NCBI GenBank assembly: GCA_964034945.1
Contig: OZ035961.1
Span: 24,376,161 to 24,440,160 of the forward strand
DNA length: 64,000 bases
Reading direction: 5' to 3'
From: Chrysopilus asiliformis
Taxonomy: Eukaryota > Arthropoda > Insecta > Diptera > Rhagionidae
This document shows, one piece after another, positions 25,401 to 35,909 of this stretch. The notes beneath the pieces were generated by a model, which ran no database searches, had not been told where the DNA came from, and saw nothing but the letters and a program-made list of their open reading frames with translations. The translations under genes were made by a program, and so were the position numbers. The stretch's first letter is position 1. The number at the start of each line of letters is the position of its first letter.

Positions 25401-28400
25401 TATCTATGCCTTTTTTAAAATCAGGAACATTAAGATCCTGAGCTGTGTTTCGGAATTAAAGAGTGTTCCCCTAGGCTCTGGCTGAAACTATAAAAAAAGT
25501 AGTCCATACGTCCCGAAATGGCCGGTCCACTCCCGGAATTAGGCATATTGTCCCGGCGTCTCGGAAACTAAACTTTTCTCTTGGAATTATGCAATCTAGT
25601 TCTGTAATTTCTTAATCTCTAAAAAAAAATTTACATCGAAACCAAGAAATTTTTGCCTGCGGCGCAATTTCTTCGATAATTACTGCTTCTAGCGCATTTT
25701 TGTTTTAATAAAAAAAAACCCCTTTGGCGCAGTTAATTAAATAAATTTTCACTTGTGGGATGTTTGTTTGCAAAAGTTTTTCCTACGGCACAATTTTTGT
25801 TGTATTTTTAAAACATAAAACACCCAAAATCCTTTTTTTACAATCACAAACAAAAATTGAAACAAACCCTCAAAATTTTAATGCTTAATATAAAAATTGC
25901 CTCACACTTCATCACCACATGACCGTAAACTGTTCCGGTTTTACTCGAAAAAATATGGTCACCTAAATACAAGGAATTATATTTATCGGGGTTCATTAAA
26001 AGCACTTGACATTGAAAAGTATATGGATTGTAGTTTTCTAGAAATTTATGAATGGGTTTGAGAAAGTTCTGAGGAATGGTTAAACGTAATCCATTAAGAC
26101 AATAAGTGGAAATCCGAAATACTTTCATTCTTTTCTCTGTTTACTACATTAAGCTAGAAAGTAATTGATTTTAAAAATTCTTAAATGCATAAAGAAAGTT
26201 AGAATACACACAAAGTTAGAATTTCTAGAATACACGCAGAAAAAAATAGTAAATCTTACTATTTTATAATGTGAAATCGGAACCATAACTAAAATAGTTA
26301 AATTCAATTACAAAAATAATCAATTTTACCACAAAATACTAAATTTTACCACTAATTTGTTAAATTCATTATAAAAATAATCGATTTTGAATATTTTTGT
26401 GATTGAAATAAATTATTTTAGTTGTAGTCCCGATTCCCCATTATAAAGTAGATAAATAAAGTAGATAAACATTTTTTTCTTTGCGTGTAGTGCTATAAAA
26501 AAATGTTTCTGATAATCTCTTCGCGAAGTCAATATTATAAAAACGCCCGTATGCAAGACCGTAAGGAAAGGGGGCAAAAAAGCCCGTAAAGACGAAAGGG
26601 GGAGGGCGGATGCTTTGAAATTAATCAGAAAGTACTCAATACAGCCGTATCTTCAACCTCCCCACACTTTTCCAAAGAAAGTGAATTTTTGTGTGACTTT
26701 TTATGGAGTCTAGTTTTTTTTAGAACTAGATCAAAATTGGAAATAGCTTGAAATCGAAAATACAGTGTAACTCTTGATATAATAAACATAATGTATCAAA
26801 CATTGGCTTCTTTAACCCATTTAAACCTAACGTCCTTTTAAAAGGACGGAAACGTCTTACTTGCTGGAATATAAAAAAAAGTATTTCTGAGCATAATTTG
26901 GCCAAATAAGCAGTAACTACTCCAGAAGCCGGGTTTATATAAGAAAAATAAGTTTAGGTTTAAATGGGTTAAAATTGAAAACCCAATTTAAAAAAAACAG
27001 TTTTCCTTTCAAGACTTCCGTTACGAATTCGGAAACTCGAACACCAAATTCGTGATCAGCGATCCTGAAAACCCTCGAGTGAGATTCCTCAGCCTCTTAA
27101 CGGGCAGACTGCATGGGACAAATCAATGTTTTAAAACACCAACCTCCTATCCACCCCCATTTACCCCCTTAGGAGTGGAATTTCGATAAACCCCGCCTTA
27201 GTGAGCGTCTACGTCATGGAAGGAACATACTTTGAAAATTTCAGGATTGTAACTCCAGAAGTTTGAGGTAGGTGTTGTTGAGTCAGTCTATCAGTCAAGA
27301 CGAACGATTAAACTCAGAAACTGCTAAACATATCAATTTTACAAATTATTACGAAAATTGCAACTAAAAATTTGATAAAATTTTCTAAATTGTTGGTTTC
27401 AAGGGCAAGAATACTCACTTCTAAAACAACAATCATTTAGTTACACTAAATCAAATTTTCTACTTACCATTCGCTTTCAATGCCATCTTTTACATCCACG
27501 TAAATCATAATAATAGAAACTTTTGACGAAAAAAAGTCACCATAAAACCTTAACACAGAAATGTACTGAAAATGTGGTCTATCATCATCACAGTCACACA
27601 CCATGGGAATTAATCATACCTGAGACTAACCAACGATATACTTACGTATATAAATTGATCACACGGATATGAAAAAGATCTCCTCCACCTGTCGCTATGA
27701 ATCCGCAGTTATTGTCCATAGTTGGCTGGATTTTTACAACAAGTTTAACCTTGACTAGCAAGACTTGCAGTGAAAGTTGCTTATTTGCTCATAAAACACG
27801 CGACATTAAAACAAATTTAATTATTCCTTACTTGCAAGTTGCATTTAGCGCCAAGGGGGCAATTGAGAAACCTTTTTTGATTATAAGAGATTTATTATGA
27901 AGCAATCATATTTGATCGATCTGGAAAATTGCACATTTTCAAGAAAATTCATCAAACTGGACAGCAGCAAAATGTCTCAGAGATGATGAATTTGAACTAG
28001 TTTTCAGTTTAGGTCTAAAGCTTTCTAATTACATCCACTTCTATTGTAATTATCGGTTAATTTTTAGTGTTTTCCATTTTAACCATCCAGTTAGTGGAAG
28101 TAATCACATCGGACTAGTCTTAATTGAGACCCTAACTTGATCTTGACGATCTCCCCTACGCATTTATTGTAATAAATATGGAGATCATTTAGCCACATTT
28201 TCTCCCGACTAATGGCAAGATGAAGAGCAATCTTAAAAAATTGAAAGAAAATTCCTCGACCTTAGCATGAAATTGAATTATTTACCACCAGGTTTTATTT
28301 GTTTGCTAATTCGGTTTCGTTCTCTCGGAAAAAAATATCCAAGTTTTTTTTTCCAAAGAGCTGAAAAATTAGTGCTACACGCACTATAAAATATGATTCG

Positions 28401-30396
28401 GTTTATCCAAGCCACCTAGAGTCAACAACAACGACACCAGACAAAAGATGGAAGAATTTTCCCATGGAAATTATAATCCTATGGCGATAATATATTTCAC
28501 CATGTGAAATTTTCACTTTTGCATTTCGAATTATAATAATTGGTGAGCTGAGTTAATTGTGGAAAATTATTTTAATAAATTTCACAAGAAAAAAAACCAA
28601 AACGAAACGAGAAAGTTCTCATATTGCAATTTGGTTGTCTAGAATTAGCAATTTAGTTCACGGCATACTTTTAAAATGTCTTAATGGGAAAAAATTAAAT
28701 AATTTTCACGCGGAAATGAGAATTCTTAAATTAAAAAATTTAGTGTTACGCATTGGTATTCAATATACGGATGGAAGTTTTCAATATTGATATATTATTA
28801 GAGCACTGTTGGGAAACAGTTTAGGGGTTCGCAATGTACGCTACGGATTTTTTTTATAAAATCAATTTTTTCTTCGATCTGCCATCTATCCGTACGAAAA
28901 TTCGATTCTTTTTATCTCTCCCCCCCCCCCCCCCTCTCCCTCCCACCCCCTGTTATTTTCCCATTCACTCCAGGGTTCTGAAATTTGACAGGGTTATAGT
29001 TGAATTATGAAGCTAAATTATAGATTTAAAATTATATGGCGTTTTCCAGAAAGGTGCAGCATCTATCCATACATTACCCTACAAAAATTAAGAAAACTTT
29101 GTTATTTTTCGCACTTTTGCATAAATTTTTTTTGTGATTATTTTATTAAATTCACTACTATTACATTTTAGCTGCAACAATCGCCTGTAATCCCACTGCC
29201 CCTCCGTCCACTTGCCAATTCAATGAATCTCCGCTTTGAAGACTTCACCGTACTGGAAGGAACTCAAGGATTCGTGGTTGGGAAGCGAGCCTTCCACGCT
29301 GCAATTTGGGCCAATACGCCCGTAACGCTTGCCCTCACCGCTGATTGCAATCAAATATCAGGAGTAAGTGGGGAACTCAATCAATTGTCTGGTGGAGTTA
29401 GTGGTGCTCTCAATCCCATAACGGAATTCTGCGATTTGGTACCAAGCTACAATCTGCCACTAATGCCAAGCACCGAAGTGCGAATGTTGCAAGCGACAAT
29501 TTCCGTCTTGCCAAGAATGCAGCTCGACAATTTGCAATCAATTGGGGCAATACTCAAGAATAAGTCACAACTGTTGGACAAGCATGTAAACAACTTCCGC
29601 GGATCGATTCCGAATCTATCGTCGCACAAGGAGCAGATAATCTTGAGAACCGGATGCTCCGTCCAAAATTTGTCCACTTTGAATGAGGAATCATCGTCTG
29701 ACAAAATTGACGATCCGCCGACGTCCAATCTCGCTGGAATGGCAGCGTTCGACGATGTCATGTCGACAATGTGTCGAGAGGTTGGTTTCATTATGCTGCA
29801 ATTGGTCAATGGACTCAAGAATCTGCAAGCGAAAGCCATTGAGGAGATGCCACTCAGCTTGTCTAATGTGGTACTTTGCAAAGAAATGGAGAACAAGGAG
29901 GCGCAAGCCAGATTATGCGTCCTTCAAGGGTGAGTTACACACTTTGCTAAATTTTTTTTGTGCGAATTTTCTAAAATCAATTCCCGTTGCCTTTTCAAGG
30001 ATCAATCAAGACGAAGATGAACCGATGGGGACACTCTGCAAAGGTGCTCATGTCGCTCTGACGGAAATGCTGCCAACCACAAAACTGACTGGAATCCTGT
30101 CTGATATTCTACTGCAGGAGCGATCTGAATCTCTATCGAAAGCGAAATCCGTTCTAGAATTCGTTTTGTGGGGCCCTTCGGACGTTGCTCTGACGGGAGC
30201 CACAAAGGAACGTGAATTGGCGCTTCAAAGATGGTTAGATCTGGAACGAGCCACCGTCCTGCATGGCCTCGTCCGAACACGAATCGAATTAACCGTTTAC
30301 GATGAATGTCACTTGATGTTCTTAGTCCGTTCGAATGCGAAGATCATGAACGAAGCCGCTAAAATAGTTTCTAGTTTTAAGAAAAACGACGAATAA
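19652..30396 (+). CDS. PEAK1/PRAG1-family pseudokinase scaffold, six exons, 1616 aa
   Basis: Coding exons are 19652-22412, 23046-23696, 24771-24916, 25039-25176, 29172-29929 and 30000-30396. All introns are GT-AG, and the phases (1, 1, 0, 0, 2) keep one open frame to the TAA at 30394. The N-terminus has the PEAK-family pattern: C5, W13-K14, C18-x2-C21-F. The joined codon across intron 1 makes VYANLGEIRSA, matching the conserved tyrosine-NLG docking site of PEAK1. The C-terminal exons carry a helical SHED-type segment, a reduced kinase fold and the family's C-terminal signature (VLWGP, then LQRWLDLERATVL). PEAK proteins are catalytically inactive scaffolds in tyrosine-kinase, Shc/Grb2 and actin signalling. 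That role is inferred from the family. Human PEAK1 is a little longer. Orthology to PEAK1 versus PRAG1 is unresolved. Confidence 0.88.
22463..22622. mobile_element. MITE family D in intron 1
   Basis: Inverted, imperfect ends: ATTGTCCATAAAATACGTCAC near 22463 and, at 22600-22622, the complement GTGACGAATTTGATAGACAG. Related pieces occur at 17810-17850 (AAAAGTGTGACGTATTTTTT) and 55845-55930 (TTGTCTATAAAATATGTCACG). C-rich internal segments (CCCTTCTCTCCCCCTCCC) are shared. Confidence 0.55.
22733..22905. mobile_element. 169-bp TA-flanked MITE in intron 1
   Basis: The ends form an inverted repeat of about 30 bp with few mismatches (left CCAATTCAGGCTAACGATTG; right, complement of CGTTAGGCTGAATTGGG), with TA at each border. 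The left arm contains a GCGATTAC/GATTACGATT micro-repeat. Confidence 0.65.
23046..23696 (+). CDS. PEAK-like gene, exon 2: linker with docking motif and coiled-coil-like segment
   Basis: Residues 921-1137. It begins by completing the glycine of YANLG, continues EIRSAIAPRKPERTASM, then a charged helical run (REREAQLELARKR). Further on are YESLYETV and RRNYDNLIARQQ, which resemble tyrosine docking sites. The 3' splice site at 23045 (TCTTTAG) and the donor at 23697 (GTGAGT) are good. Phase 1 on both sides. Confidence 0.85.
23930..24060 (+). repeat. family C fragment in intron 2
   Basis: Two copies of the GCTTGCGGC(A/G)(C/T)ATTTTT core are present (23953-23970 and 24005-24022), followed by ATACGTAAAACGGACAG. 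The rest of intron 2 (23697-24770) is AT-rich with nothing else recognised. Confidence 0.5.
24771..25176 (+). CDS. PEAK-like gene, exons 3 and 4: glycine/tyrosine segment and SHED-like helix
   Basis: Exon 3 (24771-24916, residues 1138-1186) encodes repeated YxxxxSE patterns (SASYCGSEMGE, SPYSFYGSEAGG). A 122-bp intron separates it from exon 4 (25039-25176, residues 1187-1232), which encodes a basic stretch (RLRMRKGRSVVHKS) and the helix SIEDNYSAVIVANHEALAQV. The second segment aligns by pattern with the helix just before the kinase domain of PEAK1 (part of the SHED dimerisation module). Both exons are too short to stand out alone, but splice phase and family match support them. Confidence 0.8.
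25480..25820 (+). repeat. dispersed repeat family C copy
   Basis: Carries GGCATATTGTCCCGGCGTCT, GGAAACTAAACTTTTC and TTGCCTGCGGCGCAATTTCT, in the same order as the copy at 5245-5500. Confidence 0.65.
26231..26489. mobile_element. 255-bp TA-flanked MITE with CACGCAGAAAAA ends
   Basis: The element spans 26233-26487 between TA dinucleotides. The left end is CACGCAGAAAAAAATAGTAA and the right end is the complement of an equivalent CACGCAAAGAAAAAAATG. The arms remain alignable inward for about 80 bp (TTATAATG...GGAATCGG-type landmarks on both arms). It has no coding capacity and resembles Tc1/mariner-type MITEs by target site. Confidence 0.7.
26812..26972. mobile_element. 153-bp TTAA-flanked MITE
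   Basis: The element spans 26816-26968 with TTAA at both borders. Inverted ends are CCCATTTAAACCTAA and its complement TTAGGTTTAAATGGG. An internal palindrome GTCCTTTTAAAAGGAC lies near the left end. This is one of three TTAA-flanked elements in the window, each with different ends. Confidence 0.8.
29172..30396 (+). CDS. PEAK-like gene, exons 5 and 6: reduced pseudokinase and C-terminal SHED segment
   Basis: Residues 1233-1616. Exon 5 (29172-29929) encodes NLRFEDFTVLEGTQGF and HAAIWANTPVTLALTA, matching the first strands of the PEAK1 kinase lobe. It then encodes MLQLVNGLKNLQ, matching the LLLQLCSGLEHL helix before the catalytic loop. In place of the family's HCDLRLEN loop it reads EEMPLSLSNVVL, so the catalytic Asp is gone. 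No glycine loop, VAIK lysine or DFG is present. Exon 6 (30000-30396) compresses the C-lobe: ALTEMLP is followed after about 10 residues by the last helices (SVLEFVLWGPSDV). The C-terminal helices LQRWLDLERATVLHGL are well kept. A 70-bp intron divides the exons. Confidence 0.87.
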
Positions 30397-30570
30397 AAAT
30401 TTAGTTTTAAATGTTTTTATACTCTTAAAAGATTTTGTGTTTGAATTGTTTTGCGAATTGTTGGAAGCGAGATATTCAAATACTGCAATCAATCATGAAT
30501 GGAGAAATTTAATTGTAGAAAGAGATCATTGTCATTGATTTGTTTATATTTTGTGCCAAACCTTTCAAAA

Positions 30571-30576
30571 AATAAA
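30571..30576 (+). terminator. candidate poly(A) signal of the PEAK-like gene
   Basis: AATAAA about 175 nt after the stop codon, followed within about 25 nt by a T-rich stretch. It is the first good hexamer that is not embedded in the stop region, so it is a plausible cleavage signal. Confidence 0.5.
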
Positions 30577-30599
30577 TCTTCCATTTGTCTTAATTACGC

Positions 30600-33500
30600 T
30601 CCATTCTCGATTTTTTTTTACATTTTAATAACAGTCTACATGAAATAATTGTTAATATTTATATAATTGTTAATTAAATTGCATTTTATTCATAATAACG
30701 AGGTGTCTGCGAGAGAATGTTCGCAGTTTTTTTAAAATCTATATATTATATTTTTTTAAAAAGAAAAAATGTGTTCTGAATCAAAATATAGGACATTAAT
30801 GGGTTAAAAATGCGGTTTTTATTTATTTTGTTTAAGTCTAAATCTTTATACCTACTTTGAAAGCTAATTGCGCTTTTGTAGCAATTCGAAGTTGGATCTT
30901 TTGCTTTGCAACAGCGGAAGGTGTCTTAAAATTAAAAAAAAATGATTTTTAGGTAAGTCCAAAGACGTCACGGGAGAGGGTGTGGAGTGCAACGATTGAA
31001 TCATCTTGTAAGGAAGACTTAGAAAAATCGTATTTTTAACACATTTTGATTTCAACTTGACCACGATTTTTGGAGAAATTCGCAAAAAGTGGTTCGATTT
31101 ATGTGGAGGGTCCCCCTGTTCTCCTCTGGAGTGGTTTGATTAAATTTTGAAGTATTGAAAAGTTATGTCGAATTATATTTTAAATACCATCGTCTTTGGA
31201 AATTTTCTGTTGCGGTTGCGAAGAAAACCCGAAGAGGGAAGTGCTACGAACTTGAATTTTTTGGGTACTAACTATCCTCAATAATTATTTGAAGATCTCG
31301 AACTCTAGGATTTTAATATTTCTTTCATTTTGATAATTTTCGGGCTATATGTCATATTGGAATATTTTTATTTCTATCGAAATCATTTCTATTCAAGTTT
31401 GGCCAGTACTAGATTTATCATTATTGAAATAATAATATCATGCAAAAATCTAAGTTAAAAGCTTTCAGCGTTAGTGCGAACGCACACGCTTCTTCCCGTC
31501 GTGACGACTTTTAGGCCTCAAAATGCCTTTCCGACGTACACGCTTCACTTTTTAGTAGGAAAAACTTGTGTACAACAAGCGATCGCTCATGTGTGTGTGG
31601 TTCTCATATATGTGTTGTATTTCCAGCTCATTCCTTTATTAGCTAGCACCGAATCAACATCAATTGCCAAAATAGAAACTGCCAACAATAGAAGAATAAG
31701 GACTGGTAATTTGTTATTTACCTACCTACCTGAAAATAAACTACCTGTAATTGGTATTTCACTATTTGCATTCAATTTTTGTTTATTTGGGATATGTTTA
31801 CGAGCCGGTGGCTAAGCACCGACTGACTCAATGAAATTACGCACACATACATGCTGACGTGCTACACGAGTGACTTCATTTGTGTGCGTAAAAGATGAAG
31901 TGAAGAAGACTTTTCGAGTGGCGACTTTTCCCCTCTTGTCGAACTCGTTTCTTTCCTACAATTTGGTGAGGCTACGGCATCCTGATGACCGAAAGTTGCT
32001 CCGTGTACGTCGCCAGTTAGAACGACATTAAACTACAAAGATTCCAGGTTTGGAACTATCGAGCTTCGCTTTTTTCTTTATCTCAGCTCAATCGTCCAAG
32101 AATTCACCAAAAATTCAATCAAAAACGTAATTTTATCATAAATATTTTTATTATATTTTCATATATTTTTACACATAATACAATATTGAATTTATTATAT
32201 ATACGCTACGTTTTATCAGCACTTTGATCACCATTATATGGATGCTAGAACAAAAACCTACAATACCCACCAAAAAAAAATAAATAAAAATCCTAACATG
32301 TTTAAACAATACAAGATAAATGCATCAGAATATCAGACTATTCAATTTTATTCTTATGCTTAAATTTATATACATTTTTGCCAAATAAAGACATTGTTCA
32401 AAACAAAAACAAAAAAACAAATCTCGCATGCAAAAACTGTTAACCTTATAATAATAAATTTATGTGTTTCTCTTACGTACAGTTTTTTGTTAGTAATGTT
32501 TACTAACAAATTTATCATCATACTAAATAACTAACAACAACGTAGTACAGCACAGTAGTTATAGTAAATATTCATAAAACGTTATAGATTTTATTTTCAA
32601 AAATTCTTCAACAGATAAAAATGTAGACTTTGAAACATTGAAAGCTTTTTGTATATAAGTTTGAATAATAAACGCGTTTACAAGTTTGCGTAGGTATTAA
32701 TTAACCTGTAAATTTATTTTGTAAAAAAATCCTTACACAATATTTTTAGGTTCAATTTGATTTATTCAAAAGTTTTTGCTTAGGTTCAATTTGATTTATT
32801 CAAAACGTTCCAAAAAGAAATCTTACCCTGAAAAATTCAAAAGTAATTACAACAAAAGATTGTTGTAGGCGCAAAACTTTTCAAGAACAATCTTTTGCTT
32901 TAAAAACGCAACAAAAATTTAGAGTTAAAAAAGTTCTCTATGTGCAGAGTTTTATAGAGTTTTCATTCAAGTTTTCGTTCCGAGCATCGAATTTGATTGG
33001 TGGATTTTAGGACGAAAAGTTAAAATTTGAAAGTGATTTGTTTTGTTAAAAAAAAATCTGAATGTTGGTTAAACGTTGGCTCTTAAACCAGGTGCCAATT
33101 TAAATGTACTTTACGAGTATATGTGAAAAAATTACCATCACGATGATTTTCAGTTGTCCTCATACATATGGTAGACCCGTAAAACCATTATTTTTTGAAA
33201 TAATCGCAAAAAAAACGGAAATTTCGGGAAAAGGTCATATCCCGAAAATGGTTTGCGTTTGCCATTCTGTAGTCTAGTAAAAAAGAAAATTATGGGAAAT
33301 TTTCTAACCTTTAATTTTGGCCATACACAAGACTGCTAACAACCTCGTATTGTAGTTTCCAACCAAATCGCAAAAACACAAATTTATTAAACATTCCATT
33401 TTTAAAAAGCCGCTTTTTTGACCATCAGAATTGACCCATTGAATGACCAAAAATGTGTGAAAAATTTCATTGTAGCTCAAATGTTTTTTAATTTTTATTG

Positions 33501-34109
33501 TTGAATTCAAAAGAAAATTATTTTTATTTCTGAATGAAAATGAGATCTTTTTTTTATAAACTAAATTTAAAAAAAAATCTCGCGAACGGTTCATCGTAGA
33601 GACGTGATTTTTATATCAAAGTGCTGTGAAACTTTCCCAGCAATTCAAAAAATTCATAAAAAACGCTTTTAAAAAAAATTTATGGGATAAAGGATAATTT
33701 GTGAAAAGAATAAATTCAGGAAAACAGGGTTTTTTTTTATTAATAACTTGTTTTCCTGAATTTATTTTTGTTGGATTATATAAACCATTATTGATTAACC
33801 CTTTCAGACCTGATGTTCCACCAGTGGGACAATTCTTCAAACTAGTTTCCACAGCTGTCCGACGTTGAAATTACTGTTTAAATCCTTGAATGAGCCTTTT
33901 GGTAATTACGCAACTCCGTAAAAACCAATTATCTGACTTTTTTGTCAGAAATATTTCATATTTTGTCGAAACCAAACCAGTGTTGTTAAAAAAAAATTGA
34001 AATTTAAGCTGTTTTTGATCTCTAACATAAGAATCTCACATCAAAAAAATTATTTCACCGCCAGAAATAATTCACGTCTGAAAGGGTTAAATAAAGTAAC
34101 GTTTGTGTA
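30600..34109. other. intergenic DNA, no supported gene
   Basis: AT-rich DNA between the PEAK-like gene and the foldback complex. A mixed-composition stretch at 31440-32100, with CGCACACGCTTC-like sequence near both ends, may be an old element. An inverted family E-like fragment lies about 33160-33610. A TTAA-flanked MITE (33799-34086) is listed separately. No exon is supported. Confidence 0.5.
33795..34090. mobile_element. 288-bp TTAA-flanked MITE (piggyBac-like)
   Basis: The element spans 33799-34086 with TTAA on each side. The left end is CCCTTTCAGACCTGATG and the right end is the complement of CCCTTTCAGACGTGA. It lacks coding capacity. CCCTTT-type ends with TTAA sites fit piggyBac-type MITEs. 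Confidence 0.8.
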
Positions 34110-35090
34110 CCAAATTTCTCATGTGGGGATTTTTGGGTTCGCTGAGTCCGATTCTGACATTAAGAAGTCTGTAGAGATAACGGAAGATCCTATAAGGATA
34201 ACGTGATTATCCTTTTCCACAAATTTTTCGGAAAAAATCTCATCTGGGGATTTTTGGGGTCGGTCAACAACTGAAAAAAAAAAAAATTTAAAAAAAAGCT
34301 TTTATTAAAAAAGAATGCACTAAAAAGAAAAAAATAATTTTCTGGACGCTGTGTATCACAAATATAAAAGCTTTTTAAAAGCGAGATAAATTTTTATTTT
34401 ATTGTTTTATGCTTTATCTCGCTTTTTAAAAGCTTTTATATTTGTGATACACAGCGTCCAGAAAATTATTTTTTTCTTTTTAGTGCATTCTTTTTTAATA
34501 AAAGCTTTTTTTAAAAAAATTTTATTTTTTTTTATTTTGTTCTTTTTAGTCTTCGAATATATATCCTTACATTTGAGATGTCCTTACAGACTTTTTAATG
34601 GCAGATTCGGATTTAGCGACCTCAAAAACCCCCAGAATAGATTTTTTTCCGGAAAATTTGGAGAAAAGGATAATCACGTTATCCTTACAGGACCTTCCGT
34701 TATCCTTACAGACTTTTTAATGGCAGATTCGGATTTAGCGACCCCAAAAAACCCCAGAAAAGATTTTTTCCCGGAAAATTTGGAGAAAAGGATAATCACG
34801 TTATCCTTACAGGACCTTCCGTTATCCTTACAAGGACGAAGTAGTGAAAATATTGTATTGTCATCGGACTTATATAAGTGTGCAAAATTTCAAGTCAATC
34901 GGACAAGTGGAAGTGTGTCAAAATTGGGTTGCAAGATTTGATCTGACAGACAAACAAACAGACACGAAGGCAAGCTAAATAAAAGCTTTTAATAAAAAGA
35001 GTCAACAACTGATACACAGTGCCCAAAAAAATATTTTTTCCTTTTTAGTACATTTTTTTAAAATAAAACCTTTTCATGGCAGACTCATAT
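34110..35090. repeat. foldback-like inverted repeat complex with 100-bp perfect hairpin
   Basis: The core is an essentially perfect hairpin: arms 34291-34390 and 34413-34512 with a 22-bp spacer. Outside it, sequence at about 34119-34258 reappears inverted on the right. The inverted copy is tandemly duplicated as two roughly 126-bp units (about 34580-34705 and 34706-34831), each holding GACTTTTTAATGGCAGATTC and GAGAAAAGGATAATCACG. Pieces of the hairpin arm (AAAAGCTTTTAATAAAA, GATACACAGTGCCC) recur again at 34980-35080. Long inverted arms with internal tandem units resemble insect foldback elements. No coding sequence was found. Confidence 0.75.
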
Positions 35091-35102
35091 CCTGTAGTAA
35101 GC

Positions 35103-35511
35103 TACAGGAATCCCCGGATAATTGTACATGGGAAAAATCCTGGATTTCATGTGCAATTAAAAGGGTTTGCGCTTATCAGATATTCGTTTAACAGGAATAA
35201 TTGTGCATTTTTGAATAATTGTGCATAAGGGGTCCCTAAACTGACGCTATTTTGCACTTATCAGGGTCCCTAATTACAGAAAATTGTGCATTTACTTTAT
35301 AGGATTGTGAGATCACAAGATAATTGCAGTGGTTTCTACCCTTTCCAGTGGGAAGTGGTAATATATCAAGTGTCAAAAATTAAAAAGAAAAAAGCAAAGT
35401 GCATTTATCCGAGGGAAAATATATGAGGGAGAAACTTTGCAGTTCGAATTACTGTTGCACTTAAAAGTGTTGTGCAGTTATCCGAGAAGCGGTTATCCAG
35501 GGATTACTGTA
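35103..35511. mobile_element. 405-bp TA-flanked pogo/Tigger-like MITE
   Basis: The element spans 35105-35509 with TA borders. Ends are CAGGAATCCCCGGATAATTG and the complement of CAGTAATCCCTGGATAACCG. Internal repeats of TTGTGCAT/TTATCAGGGTCCCTAA occur. 'CAGTAATCCCT' ends next to TA are typical of pogo/Tigger-class elements. Confidence 0.75.
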
Positions 35512-35680
35512 GCAGTTTTGATGTATGGCACGTAAGTGTATATTATTTAGCGGCAGATGTCAGCCATACACTAATAGGGTATGCAAATGGAATTATTTTT
35601 ATTTTTTAAAAAAAATGGAAGCATATCTTACTTTTAGACGGCACTATTTCATTAAAATCATTGGTTTTTTCAATATTATG

Positions 35681-35909
35681 TACAGTAATCCCTCCAAGTA
35701 CGCGGTTTTTAACTACGCGGTTTCGCAACTGCACGGTTAAGTTTTTAATACCAAAATTTCGAACTGCGCGGTTTTTTTATAATTTTCGTGTAAAAAAACA
35801 TGTTCCTGACCCCAAAAATTCATACAAAGTAGGGTTCACAGTGCGTGTTTTCGGTTTGCGCGCTCTTTTTGTGAAACGTATCTACCGCGCAGTTGGAGGG
35901 ATTACTGTA
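35681..35909. mobile_element. 225-bp TA-flanked pogo/Tigger-like MITE
   Basis: The element spans 35683-35907 with TA borders. Ends are CAGTAATCCCTCCAAGTACG and the complement of CAGTAATCCCTCCAACTGCG. Internal TACGCGGTTTTTAACTACGC-type repeats occur. It lies 170 bp from the previous element and shares the first 11 bases of its end. Confidence 0.8.

Larger units (their letters stand above)
25177..29171 (+). other. large intron 4 of the PEAK-like gene, 3995 bp
   Basis: Donor GTATGT at 25177 and acceptor CATTTTAG ending at 29171. Contents: family C repeat (25480-25820), a TA-flanked MITE (26233-26487), a TTAA-flanked MITE (26816-26968), a possible small frame behind a TATA-like box (27647-27900, speculative), and a C14-15 run at 28920-28934. 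Codon phase 0 on both sides and a seamless family match (ALAQVLDQ then LQQSPVIP) indicate that no coding exon is missed here. Confidence 0.7.

Noticed and set aside
29447..29906. Antisense frames opposite the pseudokinase exon
   Set aside because: Shadows of the spliced + strand frame, whose phase and homology are consistent.
31474..31815. 113-codon + strand frame
   Set aside because: No domain. It lies in a mixed-composition block that looks like an old repeat, and a TTTCCAG inside it has no matching donor pair.
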